From Variovorax saccharolyticus (GTDB lineage: Bacteria > Pseudomonadota > Gammaproteobacteria > Burkholderiales > Burkholderiaceae_C): 64,000 nucleotides of DNA. The translations under genes and the position numbers were made by a program. Location: positions 62,001 through 126,000 of the forward strand of contig NZ_JASZYT010000006.1 of NCBI RefSeq assembly GCF_030316765.1, given 5' to 3'. This document shows, one piece after another, positions 27,761 through 36,900 of this stretch. The first letter of the stretch is position 1. Every line of letters begins with the position of its first letter. Under the pieces are notes generated by a model, which saw only the letters and a list, made by a program, of their open reading frames with translations, searched no databases and had not been told where the DNA came from.

Positions 27761-29755
27761 GTGACCGCTCCCAGCCATCGCCTGGCCGTCCCTGCCCCCA
27801 TCGTCCGGTCCGGCAGCGATGCGCCGGCCCCGGCAAGCCGCGCCCTGGTGGTCGGCGCCAGCCTGCAGCGCGACCTGTTCCGGCTCGGCGTGGTGCCGTG
27901 CGCCGCGGTCGCGCTGGCGCTCACCGGCTGGTTCACCCACAGCCGCCTGAGCACGCTGGAAACCGCCTTCGACGCCGAAGGCGAGGCGGTGGCGCGCCAG
28001 GTGGCCGCGATGTCCGACCTGAGCCTCTATGCGGGCGACCTGCCGGCCCTGCAGAACGTCGCCAACGCCGCCCTGCGCGGCGGCCAGGTGACGCGCGTCG
28101 AGATCAGCAACAGCGCCGGCGTCTACGTCACGGCCGGCCCCAAGACCGCCCCCCTGGCACAGCTGCGCACCTTCACCGCGCCGGTCACGCTGCGCGAAGC
28201 CTCCCGCGCCAGCGCCTTCGCACCGGCCGGCTCGACGGTGGCCGGCGAGACGCCGATCGGCCTGGTCCAGACCTTCCGCGACACCACGGCCTACGACCGC
28301 GAGCGCACCCGTTCGCTGATGGCCGGCATCGGCATCGCGATGATCGCGCTGCTGGCCGCCTGGGCCTGGGTGCGGCATACGGCGCGCGCCGTCGCCCAGC
28401 CGCTGCGCCGCATCTCGCGCACCGTGGCGGCCCTGGAGGCGGGGCGCTTCGACGCCCGCTGCAACGTGGTCGCCGAGGACGAGGCCGAGCGCGGCCCGGC
28501 CGAACGCGCGCGCCGCGCCCAGCATGAGTTCGCCAACCTCGCGCACGACATCAACCGCCTCGCCGAGCGGCTGCAGCGCAACCGCCAGCAGAGCGAGGAG
28601 CGGGTGCGCGAGGCCACGTCGGTCGCCCTGCAGCGCATGGCCGAGGCCGAGCAGGCGGCGCTGTCGCGGGCCCGCTTCCTGGCCGCCGCGAGCCACGACC
28701 TGCGCCAGCCGCTGCACGCGATGGGCCTGTTCATCGACGGCCTGCTGCCGACCGCCTCGCCGGTACAGCGGCCCGCGGTGCTGCGCCTGCAGGAGGCGAC
28801 CGACTTCATGGGCGTGCTGCTCGACGACCTGCTGGAGATCTCCAGACTCGACGCCCAGGTGCTGACGCCGGCGATCGGCGGCGTGTCGCTGGCCGCGCTG
28901 TTCGACCAGCTGGAGGCCCAGCACGCCGCGGCCGCGGCCGCCGCCAGGGTGCGGCTGCTGTGGCGCGACCGCGGCCTGGCGGTGCGCAGCGACGCCGCGC
29001 TGCTGCTGCGGATCGTCGGCAACTTGGTCAGCAACGCGGTGCGCCACACGCCGTCCGAGGGCACGGTGCTGGTGACGGCGCGGCGCCGCAACGGCGCGGT
29101 GCGGATCGAGGTGCGCGACAACGGCGTCGGCATCGCGCCGATCCACCAGGCCCGCATCTTCGAGGAGTTCTACCAGGTGTCGAACACCGAGCGCGACCGG
29201 CGCCAGGGCTTCGGCCTCGGCCTCGCGATCTGCTCGCGCATCGCCGCCCTGCTCGGCAGCCGCATCTCGGTGCGCTCCGCGCTGCAGGCCGGCAGCACCT
29301 TCGCGATCGAGCTGCCGGTGGCGAGCCCGCGCGACGTCGCGCCGGTGGCGGCGGAGGCACCCGCGTCCGCACCGCTGGCCGGCCTCCACTGCCTGGTGGT
29401 GGACGACGATCCGGCGATCCTCGACGGCAGCCGCACGCTGCTCGCGCAATGGGGCTGCCTGGTCGAATGCACCGCCACCCGCGACGGCGCCCTGGCCCGG
29501 CTCGGCGCCGACGGTGCCCACTTCGACGTCGTGCTGTGCGACCTGCAGCTGGCGCACGACGAGGACGGCATGGAAGTCATCGACGCGGCGCGCCGGCTGC
29601 AGCCGGAGGCGCTGCCGGTGCTGGTCTCCGGGGCGACCGGGCCCGAAGCGCTGCGGCGGCTGCGCCAGGGCGGCGTGATGCTGCTCACCAAGCCGGTGGC
29701 GCCCGCCAAGCTGCGCGCCCTGCTGGCGACTCGCCGAAGCGCCGTGCCGGCCTGA
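27761..29755 (+). CDS. hybrid sensor histidine kinase
   Basis: The product has 664 residues. The GTG at 27761 has GGAGGT upstream. Membrane segments lie at about 42-58 and 187-204 with a periplasmic sensor between (VARQVAAMSDLSLYAGDLPA), then HAMP, a coiled coil, HisKA with ASHDLRQPLHAMGLF (His 312), HATPase (GNLVSNAVRHTPSEG, DNGVGIAPIHQ, FGLGLAICSRI) and a receiver (LVVDDDPAILDG, Asp in VVLCDLQLA). It is a paralogue of the kinase at 24618. Its coupling to the binding-protein gene suggests a sensor pair. Confidence 0.92.
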   Translation: MTAPSHRLAVPAPIVRSGSDAPAPASRALVVGASLQRDLFRLGVVPCAAVALALTGWFTHSRLSTLETAFDAEGEAVARQVAAMSDLSLYAGDLPALQNVANAALRGGQVTRVEISNSAGVYVTAGPKTAPLAQLRTFTAPVTLREASRASAFAPAGSTVAGETPIGLVQTFRDTTAYDRERTRSLMAGIGIAMIALLAAWAWVRHTARAVAQPLRRISRTVAALEAGRFDARCNVVAEDEAERGPAERARRAQHEFANLAHDINRLAERLQRNRQQSEERVREATSVALQRMAEAEQAALSRARFLAAASHDLRQPLHAMGLFIDGLLPTASPVQRPAVLRLQEATDFMGVLLDDLLEISRLDAQVLTPAIGGVSLAALFDQLEAQHAAAAAAARVRLLWRDRGLAVRSDAALLLRIVGNLVSNAVRHTPSEGTVLVTARRRNGAVRIEVRDNGVGIAPIHQARIFEEFYQVSNTERDRRQGFGLGLAICSRIAALLGSRISVRSALQAGSTFAIELPVASPRDVAPVAAEAPASAPLAGLHCLVVDDDPAILDGSRTLLAQWGCLVECTATRDGALARLGADGAHFDVVLCDLQLAHDEDGMEVIDAARRLQPEALPVLVSGATGPEALRRLRQGGVMLLTKPVAPAKLRALLATRRSAVPA

Positions 29756-29946
29756 ACGCCGCGCGGTGGCGCGGCGAGAATGAATTCCAAAGCACTCTTT
29801 TTGTATCCATTTGTTGGCTGCTGGTGACATCTCCCTGTAAAGCTGCGCGCGTCTTCGCCGCGTGTCGGGGTATTTGTTGCGCCCTATTGCTACTATTTGT
29901 GTCTTTATAGGCTGATCCGCCGGATGCGGAAGAACGAGCGGGACAC
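29756..29946. other. AT-richer intergenic region
   Basis: 191 bases between the kinase and the next small frame. Part of it (29860-29915) is richer in A and T than the surroundings, with TTTATAGG near 29903. A promoter for the small frame is possible but I could not define one. No gene is seen. Confidence 0.4.
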
Positions 29947-30198
29947 ATGGAACCGATGCACTGGGAGTACATGGGCGCGCTGGGCGGCGTGATCGGCATC
30001 GGCTGGCTGGTCGTGGTGCCGATGTACCGCGGCTGGGCTCACCTCAACGACAAGATGACGGCGCGCGTGAAGCGCAGCATCCACCTGATGTCCGAATACG
30101 AGGACTGCGAGACCCGCCCGTGCGGGGCTGCTCAGACCGGATTCATCGTGGCGCCGAGCCCGAGGCGCACCGACTCGCCGTCCACCACCACCCCATAG
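29947..30198 (+). CDS. possible small membrane protein
   Basis: Frame of 83 codons with GAGCGGGA before the ATG. The N-terminal part has one hydrophobic stretch (MGALGGVIGIGWLVVVPMY) followed by a basic and acidic tail (KRSIHLMSEYEDCE). The last 22 codons overlap the 3' end of the gene on the other strand, and there the sequence looks non-protein-like, so the original stop may have been lost. I recognise no family. Confidence 0.4.
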   Translation: MEPMHWEYMGALGGVIGIGWLVVVPMYRGWAHLNDKMTARVKRSIHLMSEYEDCETRPCGAAQTGFIVAPSPRRTDSPSTTTP

Positions 30199-30824
30199 CC
30201 CAGCCCGTCGGCCAGGGCCTGCAGCGCGACCGGGTCGATCGCGAGCGCACGCGGCGCCCGGTGGGCGCCGGCGATCGGCTCGACCGGCGCCGCCACGCCG
30301 AGGCCGGCGATGAAGCGCAGTGCATCGTCGCCCTCGGCCTCGATCCGGATCTCGCCCAGGCCCGGCACGCTGTCGTGCAGGTAACCGAGCGCGCCCAGCG
30401 CCATGTAGCGCAGCGCGGCGGCGGCGGCGAAGCGCGGCTCGTCTTCGGCCGCCGCGAGCGACTCGTCGATCTTCAGGCCGATGCCGTTGAGCTCGAAGGC
30501 GACCCGCATCAGCGAGGCGCACTGGGCCACCAGCGCGCTGCGCGTGATGCCGTCGTCGTGGGTGGCGAGCTCCCAGTCGCGCAGCGATCGCACGCCGCTG
30601 GCGAGCGCCGCCACCTGGTCCTCGATCTGCGTCATGCGCTCGACCCAGGCGGCCGTGTCCACGGCGGTGTTGGCAGCCAGCTGGCGCTTGAGCAGCAAGG
30701 TGCTCATCCGCATCACCGACACCGGCGCCGCCATCTCGTGGCGCAGCGCCGGCAACGCGCGGGTCAGCAGTTCGTGGCGCACGCCGGCCGCCATCCAGCT
30801 GCGCGCGCCGGGTGAAGACTTCAT
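30132..30824 (-). CDS. degenerate histidine kinase / phosphotransferase-like protein
   Basis: The product has 230 residues starting MKSSPGARSWMAAGVRHELL; the ATG at 30824 overlaps the stop of the preceding receiver gene (ATGA). The N-terminal half looks like a two-helix dimerisation domain with LRHEMAAPVSVMRMSTLLLK, where His 29 is a candidate phospho-site. The C-terminal half resembles a HATPase fold but lacks clear N, G1 and G2 boxes. This is the pattern of ChpT-like phosphotransferases. It could also be a kinase that lost ATP binding. Assignment by pattern only. Confidence 0.6.
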   Translation of the reverse strand: MKSSPGARSWMAAGVRHELLTRALPALRHEMAAPVSVMRMSTLLLKRQLAANTAVDTAAWVERMTQIEDQVAALASGVRSLRDWELATHDDGITRSALVAQCASLMRVAFELNGIGLKIDESLAAAEDEPRFAAAAALRYMALGALGYLHDSVPGLGEIRIEAEGDDALRFIAGLGVAAPVEPIAGAHRAPRALAIDPVALQALADGLGYGVVVDGESVRLGLGATMNPV

Positions 30825-31177
30825 CCCGCGAGCGGCCGCGCGAGGATGCGGTCGAGGACGTCGAAGTCGATCGGCTTCTGCAGGTGGTGGTCGAACAGAC
30901 CGGCGGCGTTGCTGGCTTCGTCGGCCGAGTAGCCCGAGATCGCCACCAGCAGCGGCGGCTCTCCGCGGGCGGCGGCGCGCAGCTGGCGAGCCACCTCGGT
31001 GCCCGGGAAATCGGGCAGCGTCAGGTCGACCAGCGCAGCGTCGAAGTGCTCGCCGGCAGCCACATCGAGGGCTTGCCTGCCGGTGTAGGTGCAGCGCGCC
31101 GTGTGGTCCTGCAGCACGAGCAGTTCCTGCAGCAGGTCCGCCGCGGCCTGGTTGTCGTCGACGATCAGGACGTTCAC
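30821..31177 (-). CDS. single-domain response regulator
   Basis: Receiver-only protein of 118 residues. The GTG at 31177 has GGAG 8 bases upstream and gives MNVLIVDDNQAAADLLQELL; the frame is open further upstream. Phospho-acceptor Asp is in FDAALVDLTLPDFPG, the switch Ser in AISGYSADE and the Lys in HHLQKPIDFD. With no output domain it probably passes phosphate to or from the neighbouring phosphotransferase-like protein and kinases. Confidence 0.9.
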   Translation of the reverse strand: MNVLIVDDNQAAADLLQELLVLQDHTARCTYTGRQALDVAAGEHFDAALVDLTLPDFPGTEVARQLRAAARGEPPLLVAISGYSADEASNAAGLFDHHLQKPIDFDVLDRILARPLAG

Positions 31178-31267
31178 TTGCAAATCTCCGCCAATGCAAA
31201 GCTCCAGAGTATCGTGCGCGCTCTTCGGATGCCGGTGTAGGACGCGACCCCGGGGCAAGGCGCGGTT

Positions 31268-32473
31268 TCAGCCCGACCGCGGCCCGGCCCCGAGGGGCAG
31301 CGAGACGCTGAAGGTCGCGCCTTCGCCCGGCGCGCTCTCCAGCGTGATCTCGCCGCCGTGCGAGCGCACGATCTGGCGCGCGATGAAAAGCCCCAGCCCG
31401 AGGCCTGCGGCCTGCTTGCGGCTTTCATCGGTGCGCTCGAACTGCTCGAAGATCCGCGCGTGGTCTGCCGCCGCGATGCCCGGACCGTGGTCGCGCACGC
31501 TCATCAGCGCCATGTCGCCGTCCAGCCGCACGCCGACCTCGATCGGCTTGCCGCCGCCGTAGCGCAGCGCGTTGGTGATCAGGTTGGTCAGCACCTGCTC
31601 GATGCGGAACTCGTCCCACACGCCCGGCACGCTGGCGGGCGCCTCGAAGCCGATCGGCGGCCCCACCGCCTCGGCCTGCTGGGCCAGGCTCTCGACCACG
31701 CCGCGCGCCAGCTGCGCCAGGTCGACCGGCCCGGGCTGGATCGACAGCGCGCCGCTGCGCATGCGCGTGACGTCGAGCATGTCGTCGATCAGGCGCACCA
31801 TGTTCTGGATCTGCCGCTGGTCGCGCTCGACCATCGCCGGCAGCCGATCGGGCGCGAAGGGCGCCGTGTTGTTGCGCGACAGGTGCAGCTTGCGCACCTG
31901 GGTCTCGAGGAACAGGGTATTGAGCGGCGTGCGCAGCTCGTGCGACACCATCGACATGAAGTCGTCGCGCATGCGCACCGCGCGCTCCAGCTCGCGCTGG
32001 GTGCACTGCAGCTGCTGCACCAGCGCCTCCTGCTGGCGGTGCGAGGCGGCCAGGGCATCGATCTCGTGCTTGAGCGCCTTGCGGTGCCGGTAGAGGTCGA
32101 CGAAGACGCTGACCTTGCTGCTGACCATCTGGGCGTCCAGCGGCTTCTGCAGGAAGTCGACCGCGCCGCTCTCGTAGCCCTTGAAGGCGTAGTTCATCTC
32201 GCGGCCGGCGGCGCTCACGAAGATGATCGGGATCTGGCGCGTGCGCTCGGTGCCGCGCATCATCTCGGCCAGCTCGAAGCCGTTCATTCCCGGCATCTGG
32301 ACGTCGAGGATCGCGAGCGCGAACTCGTGCTCCAGCAGCAGCGCCAGCGCCTGCTCGGCCGACGATGCCTGGTACACCGACCGCCCCGGGCCGCGGATCA
32401 GCGCCTCGAGCGCCAGCAGGTTCTCCGGCAGGTCGTCGACGATCAGCAGCTTGCTTTCGACATCAATGGGCAT
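31268..32473 (-). CDS. receiver-histidine kinase hybrid (REC-HisKA-HATPase)
   Basis: The product has 401 residues from ATG 32473. An N-terminal receiver (KLLIVDDLPENLLAL, Asp in ALAILDVQMPGMNGFEL, Lys in FLQKPLD) is followed by a coiled coil, HisKA with SMVSHELRTPLNTLFLETQ and HATPase (TNLITNALRYGGG, DHGPGIAAADHA, GLGLGLFIARQI). No membrane segment, so it is cytoplasmic. It overlaps cheB by 11 bases and belongs to the cheR-cheB signalling transcript. Confidence 0.92.
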   Translation of the reverse strand: MPIDVESKLLIVDDLPENLLALEALIRGPGRSVYQASSAEQALALLLEHEFALAILDVQMPGMNGFELAEMMRGTERTRQIPIIFVSAAGREMNYAFKGYESGAVDFLQKPLDAQMVSSKVSVFVDLYRHRKALKHEIDALAASHRQQEALVQQLQCTQRELERAVRMRDDFMSMVSHELRTPLNTLFLETQVRKLHLSRNNTAPFAPDRLPAMVERDQRQIQNMVRLIDDMLDVTRMRSGALSIQPGPVDLAQLARGVVESLAQQAEAVGPPIGFEAPASVPGVWDEFRIEQVLTNLITNALRYGGGKPIEVGVRLDGDMALMSVRDHGPGIAAADHARIFEQFERTDESRKQAAGLGLGLFIARQIVRSHGGEITLESAPGEGATFSVSLPLGAGPRSG

Positions 32474-33056
32474 GGGCGGAATCCAGTTGCAGGAGAAGCG
32501 CGCGGATGTCGCGCAGGGGGAGCACGAAATCGGGCGCATGGGCGGCGATGGCCGCGCGCGGCATGGTCGGCACGAGGGCTTCTGCCGGGTCCTGGACGAC
32601 GGTCAGCCCGCCGGCCTCGTGGATGCGCAGCAGGCCCGCCGCGCCGTCTTCGTTGGCGCCGGTCAGCAGCACGCCGACCAGCGTCGGCCCGTAGGCATCG
32701 GCGGCCGAAGCCATCAGCACGTCGATCGCCGGCCGCGAGAACAGCACCGGCGGCTCGCAGCTCAAGGAGAAGGTGCGGTCGCGCTCGATCGACAGGTGGT
32801 AGCCCGGCGGCGCGAAATAAAGCGTGCCGGGCGCCACCGGCGCCTTGTCCTCGGCCTCTTGCACGGGGAACGGCAGCCGGTGGCGGAAGACCTCTGCCAG
32901 CCGGCTCTCGTGGCCTTCCGGCAGGTGGATCACCACCGTGGTCGGCAGCCACCAGTGCGCCGGCAGATTGCCCAGCAGCGTGATCAGCGCATCGACGCCG
33001 CCGGCCGAGGCGCCGACCACGACCGCCTCGATGCGGCGAGAGTCCCCCGAGCTCAT
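32463..33056 (-). CDS. CheB-type methylesterase domain protein
   Basis: The product has 197 residues from ATG 33056 and is a stand-alone CheB catalytic domain without the receiver domain of chemotaxis CheB. The catalytic triad is visible: Ser in VVGASAGGVDAL, His in VIHLPEGHESRLAEVF and Asp in LLTGANEDGAAGLLRI. CheB removes methyl groups from glutamates of receptors. Together with the CheR gene just upstream and no chemoreceptor nearby, it probably modifies a non-chemotaxis partner such as the adjacent CHASE3 kinase. Confidence 0.88.
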   Translation of the reverse strand: MSSGDSRRIEAVVVGASAGGVDALITLLGNLPAHWWLPTTVVIHLPEGHESRLAEVFRHRLPFPVQEAEDKAPVAPGTLYFAPPGYHLSIERDRTFSLSCEPPVLFSRPAIDVLMASAADAYGPTLVGVLLTGANEDGAAGLLRIHEAGGLTVVQDPAEALVPTMPRAAIAAHAPDFVLPLRDIRALLLQLDSAHAH

Positions 33057-33114
33057 AACGAAACCTCCGTGCTGCGCACTGCGGTGCGAGCGCCTTCGGG
33101 CGGCCGGGCGGCGC

Positions 33115-33966
33115 TCATGCCACCTTCCGGTAGACGCGCTCGGCCCGCGACAGCACCTCGAAGCGCTCGGCATAGCCCGAGAAGTCGATGCTCTCCTTGG
33201 CGCCCAGGCCGAGAAAGCCGCGGTGGCACAGCGACTCGTGGAACAGGCCCAGCGCGCGGTCCTGCAGCTGCCGGTTGAAGTAGATCAGCACGTTGCGGCA
33301 GGACACCAGGTGGGTCTCGGCGAATACGCTGTCGGTGGCCAGGCTGTGGTCGGCGAAGATCACGTCGGCGCACAGCGAGGGGTCGAAGCGCGCCGCCTCG
33401 TAGGCCGCCGTGTAGTAGTCCGAGAAAGCCCGCCGGCCGCCCGCGCGCTGGTAGTTGGCGGTGTAGCCGCGCACCGATTCCAGCGGAAAGATGCCCTGGC
33501 GCGCCTTTTCGAGCGACGCCGGGTTGATGTCGGTGGCATAGATGCGCGTGCGCTCGAGCAGGCCTTCCTCGCGCAGCAGGATGGCCAGCGAGAACACCTC
33601 CTCGCCGGTGCTGCAGCCGGCCACCCAGACCGTCAGCGACGGGTAGGTGTGGAGCATCGGCACCACCTGCTGGCGCAGCGCCAGGAAGTAGGCCGGGTCG
33701 CGGAACATCTCGCTGACCGGGATCGTGAGGTACTGCAGCAGCTGCGCGAACAGCGCCGGGTCGCGCAGCACGCGTTCCTGCAGCGCCGAGATGCTCGCCA
33801 GCCCGAGCTGGCCCAGCGCATACTGCACGCGGCGCTTCTGCGACGCGCCGGTGTAGTCGCGAAAGTCGTAGCTGTACTTGAGGTAGATGGCCTCCATCAG
33901 CAGGCGCAGCTCGATCTCGGTGGCGCTGGGTGGATGCAGCGCGCGCAGTTCGGGATTGGCCTTCAC
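33115..33966 (-). CDS. CheR-type methyltransferase
   Basis: S-adenosylmethionine-dependent glutamate methyltransferase of 283 residues. The GTG at 33966 overlaps the stop of the upstream kinase (GTGA) and gives MKANPELRALHPPSATEIEL. The N-terminal helical domain is followed by the methyltransferase fold with VWVAGCSTGEEVFSLAILL, ATDINPASLEKARQGIFP and LVSCRNVLIYF. It is part of a kinase-cheR-cheB series, an arrangement known from stress and adaptation pathways rather than from flagellar operons. Confidence 0.92.
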   Translation of the reverse strand: MKANPELRALHPPSATEIELRLLMEAIYLKYSYDFRDYTGASQKRRVQYALGQLGLASISALQERVLRDPALFAQLLQYLTIPVSEMFRDPAYFLALRQQVVPMLHTYPSLTVWVAGCSTGEEVFSLAILLREEGLLERTRIYATDINPASLEKARQGIFPLESVRGYTANYQRAGGRRAFSDYYTAAYEAARFDPSLCADVIFADHSLATDSVFAETHLVSCRNVLIYFNRQLQDRALGLFHESLCHRGFLGLGAKESIDFSGYAERFEVLSRAERVYRKVA

Positions 33967-36900
33967 AGCCGCTCCATCTTGGGCATCCACACCCGCAGCA
34001 GCGAGAACAGGCGGTCGAGATCGACCGGCTTCGCCAGGTAGTCGTTGGCGCCGGCCGCCAGGCACTGCTCCTGGTCGTCCTTCATGGCCTTGGCCGTGAC
34101 CGCGATCACCGGCAGCTTCGCGAAGCGCGGGTCCTGGCGCAGGCGGCGCGTGGCTTCGAGGCCATCCATCTCGGGCATCATGACGTCCATCAGCACCAGG
34201 TCGATGTCGCGCACCTGGTCGAGCTTGTCGAGCGCCTCGCGGCCGTTGCGGCCGATCTCCACGGCGGCGCCGCGCTGCTCCAGCGCGCTGGTCAGGGCGA
34301 AGATATTGCGCACGTCGTCGTCCACCAGCAGGATGCGGCGGCCCTCGAACACGCGGTCGCGGCCGCGCGCGGTCTTCAGCATGCTCTGGCGTTCGCTCGA
34401 CAGGTCGGCCTCGACCTTGTGCAGGAACAGCGTGACCTCGTCGAGCAGGCGCTCGGGCGAGCGCGCGCCCTTGATGATGATCGAGCGCGAGTAGCGCAGC
34501 AGCTCGGCCTCCTCGTCGCGCGTGAGATTGCGCCCGGTGTAGACGATCACCGGCGGGAACGAGACGATCTCCTCGGTCGCCATGCGCTTGAGCAGCTCGC
34601 TGCCCTGCATGTCGGGCAGGCGCAGGTCGGTGATCATGCAGTCGAACACGCGGCTGCGCAGCAGCGCCAGCGCCTCCTCGCCCGACTCCACGGCGGTGAT
34701 CACCACATCGTCGTCGGCGATCAGCTTCACCACGCTCTCGCGCTGCAGCGCGTCGTCCTCGACCAGCAGCACCGCCTTGACCTTCTGCGTCAGCTTGTCC
34801 TCGAACTTGCGGAACACCTCGGTCAGCTGCTCGCGCGAGGTCGGCTTCAGCGCGTAGCCGATCGCGCCCATGTGCAGCGCGGCCTCCGCGTTGTCCTGGG
34901 CCGACACCACGTGCACCGGGATGTGCCGCGTGTGCGGATCGTCCTTGAGCCGCTGCAGCACGCCGAGGCCGGGGCTGTCGGGCAGGCGCATGTCGAGCAG
35001 GATCGCGTCGGGCAGGAACTGGGTCGCGAGGCTGAAGCCGTCGGCCGCGCCGTGCGCGACCAGGCAGCGGTAGCCGAGTTCGTGCGCGAGGTCGTAGAGG
35101 ATGTGGGCGAACTGCGGCTCGTCCTCGATCACCAGCACGCGGCGCGCCTGGTCGCGCGGCAGGGCCCGGTCGTCGGCGAACTGGGGCGCGGGGACCGGCG
35201 CCGCCGCCGGGGCCTTCGGAGCCGGCGGCAGCTCGGCGCGCGGGCGCACCGGTGCGGGCGAGGGCCTCGCGGCGGGCCTGGCCTCGGCCTGCGCATCGGC
35301 CTGCGGCGCCCGCGCCGGCAGCTGCAGCGTGAAGGTGCTGCCGGTGCCGGGCACGCTGTGCACGGCCAGCGTGCCGCCGAGCAGCCGGGTGAGGTCGCGC
35401 GAGATCGACAGGCCCAGGCCGGTGCCGCCATAGCGGCGGCTGGTGGTGCCGTCGGCCTGGCGGAAGGCCTCGAAGATCACGTCCTGCTGGTCGGCCGGGA
35501 TGCCGATGCCCGAGTCGGTCACCGCGAAGCTCGCCCCGCCGTCGGCCGTGCCGGACACGGTCAGCGCCACCTCGCCGCGGTCGGTGAACTTCAGCGCATT
35601 CGACAGCAGGTTCTTGAGGATCTGCTCGACCCGCTGCCGGTCGGTGACCAGCGAGGCCGGCGCGTCCGGCCGGATCTCGAGCCGGAAGCCCAGCTGCTTC
35701 TGCGCCGCCAGCCGGCCGAAGCTCATCTCGAGGCTCTCGCCAAGCTTGGCCGGCGCCACTTCCTCGGCCACCACCTCGAGCTTGCCGGCTTCGACCTTGG
35801 CGATGTCGAGGATGTCGTTGATCAGGACCAGCAGGTCGTTGCCCGACGCGTAGATCGACTCGGCGAACTTCACCTGCTCGGCATCGAGGTTGCCGCGCGG
35901 GTTGTCGCCGAGCAGCTTGGCCAGGATCAGGGCGCTGTTGAGCGGCGTGCGCAGTTCGTGCGACATGTTGGCAAGGAACTCCGACTTGTAGCGGCTCGCG
36001 CGTTGCAGCTCGTCGGCCCGCTCCTCCAGGTCGCGCTGGGCCCGGCGCAGGGCGGCATTGCGCTGGTCCAGTGCCTCGGTGCGCTCGGACAGCTGGCTGT
36101 TGGTCTGCTCCAGCTCGGCCTGCTGGTTCTCCAGCGTGGCCTGCGAGGCGCGCAGGGCGCGCGACTGCTCCTCGAGCTCCTCGTTGGCGGTGCGCAGCTC
36201 TTCCTGCTGCACCTGCAGCTCCTCGTTGAGCTGCTGGGTCTCGGCCAGCGCGTCCTGCAGCTGCTGGCGATAGCGCACCGCGCCGACCGCGCTGCCGATG
36301 CCCGGGCCCACCAGTTCGAGCAGCTGCATGCTGCGCTCGCTCGGCGCCTGCGGCAGGGCGAGCTCGATCACGCCGTTGACGATGCCGTCGTTCTGTACCG
36401 GCAGCAGCACCGCGGCGGCCGGCGCCATCTCGCCCAGGCCCGAATTGACCCGGAGGTAGTCGGCCTGCACCGGCTCGACCCGCATCAGCCGCCGCTCGGA
36501 CGCCGCCTGCCCGACCAGGCCCTCGTTCGGCGCGATCACCTGCGGCGAGGCCTCGGCCGCATTCGAGAAGCCATAGCTCGCGACCCGGTGCAGCGCGCCA
36601 TGCCGCTCGCGCAGGTACATCGCGCCGACCAGGCTGCCGATGTGGCGCGAGAAGAAGGCCAGCACCTTGCGGCCCATCTCCTGCGCGCTGAGCTCGCCGA
36701 CCAGCTCGTTGCCCAGTTCGGTCTGGGCGCCGCGCAGCCAGGCCTGCCGCTGCAGCACCTCGGCATGCGCCGCCTGTTCGCCAAGCACCGCGTCGTAGCT
36801 CTCCGACAGGCGCAGCAGCTGGCGCCGGCCGAAGAAGGCCAGCAGGCCGGTGGAGATCAGCGTGAACAGCACGAACAGCACGACGATCGCGATGCTGGTG

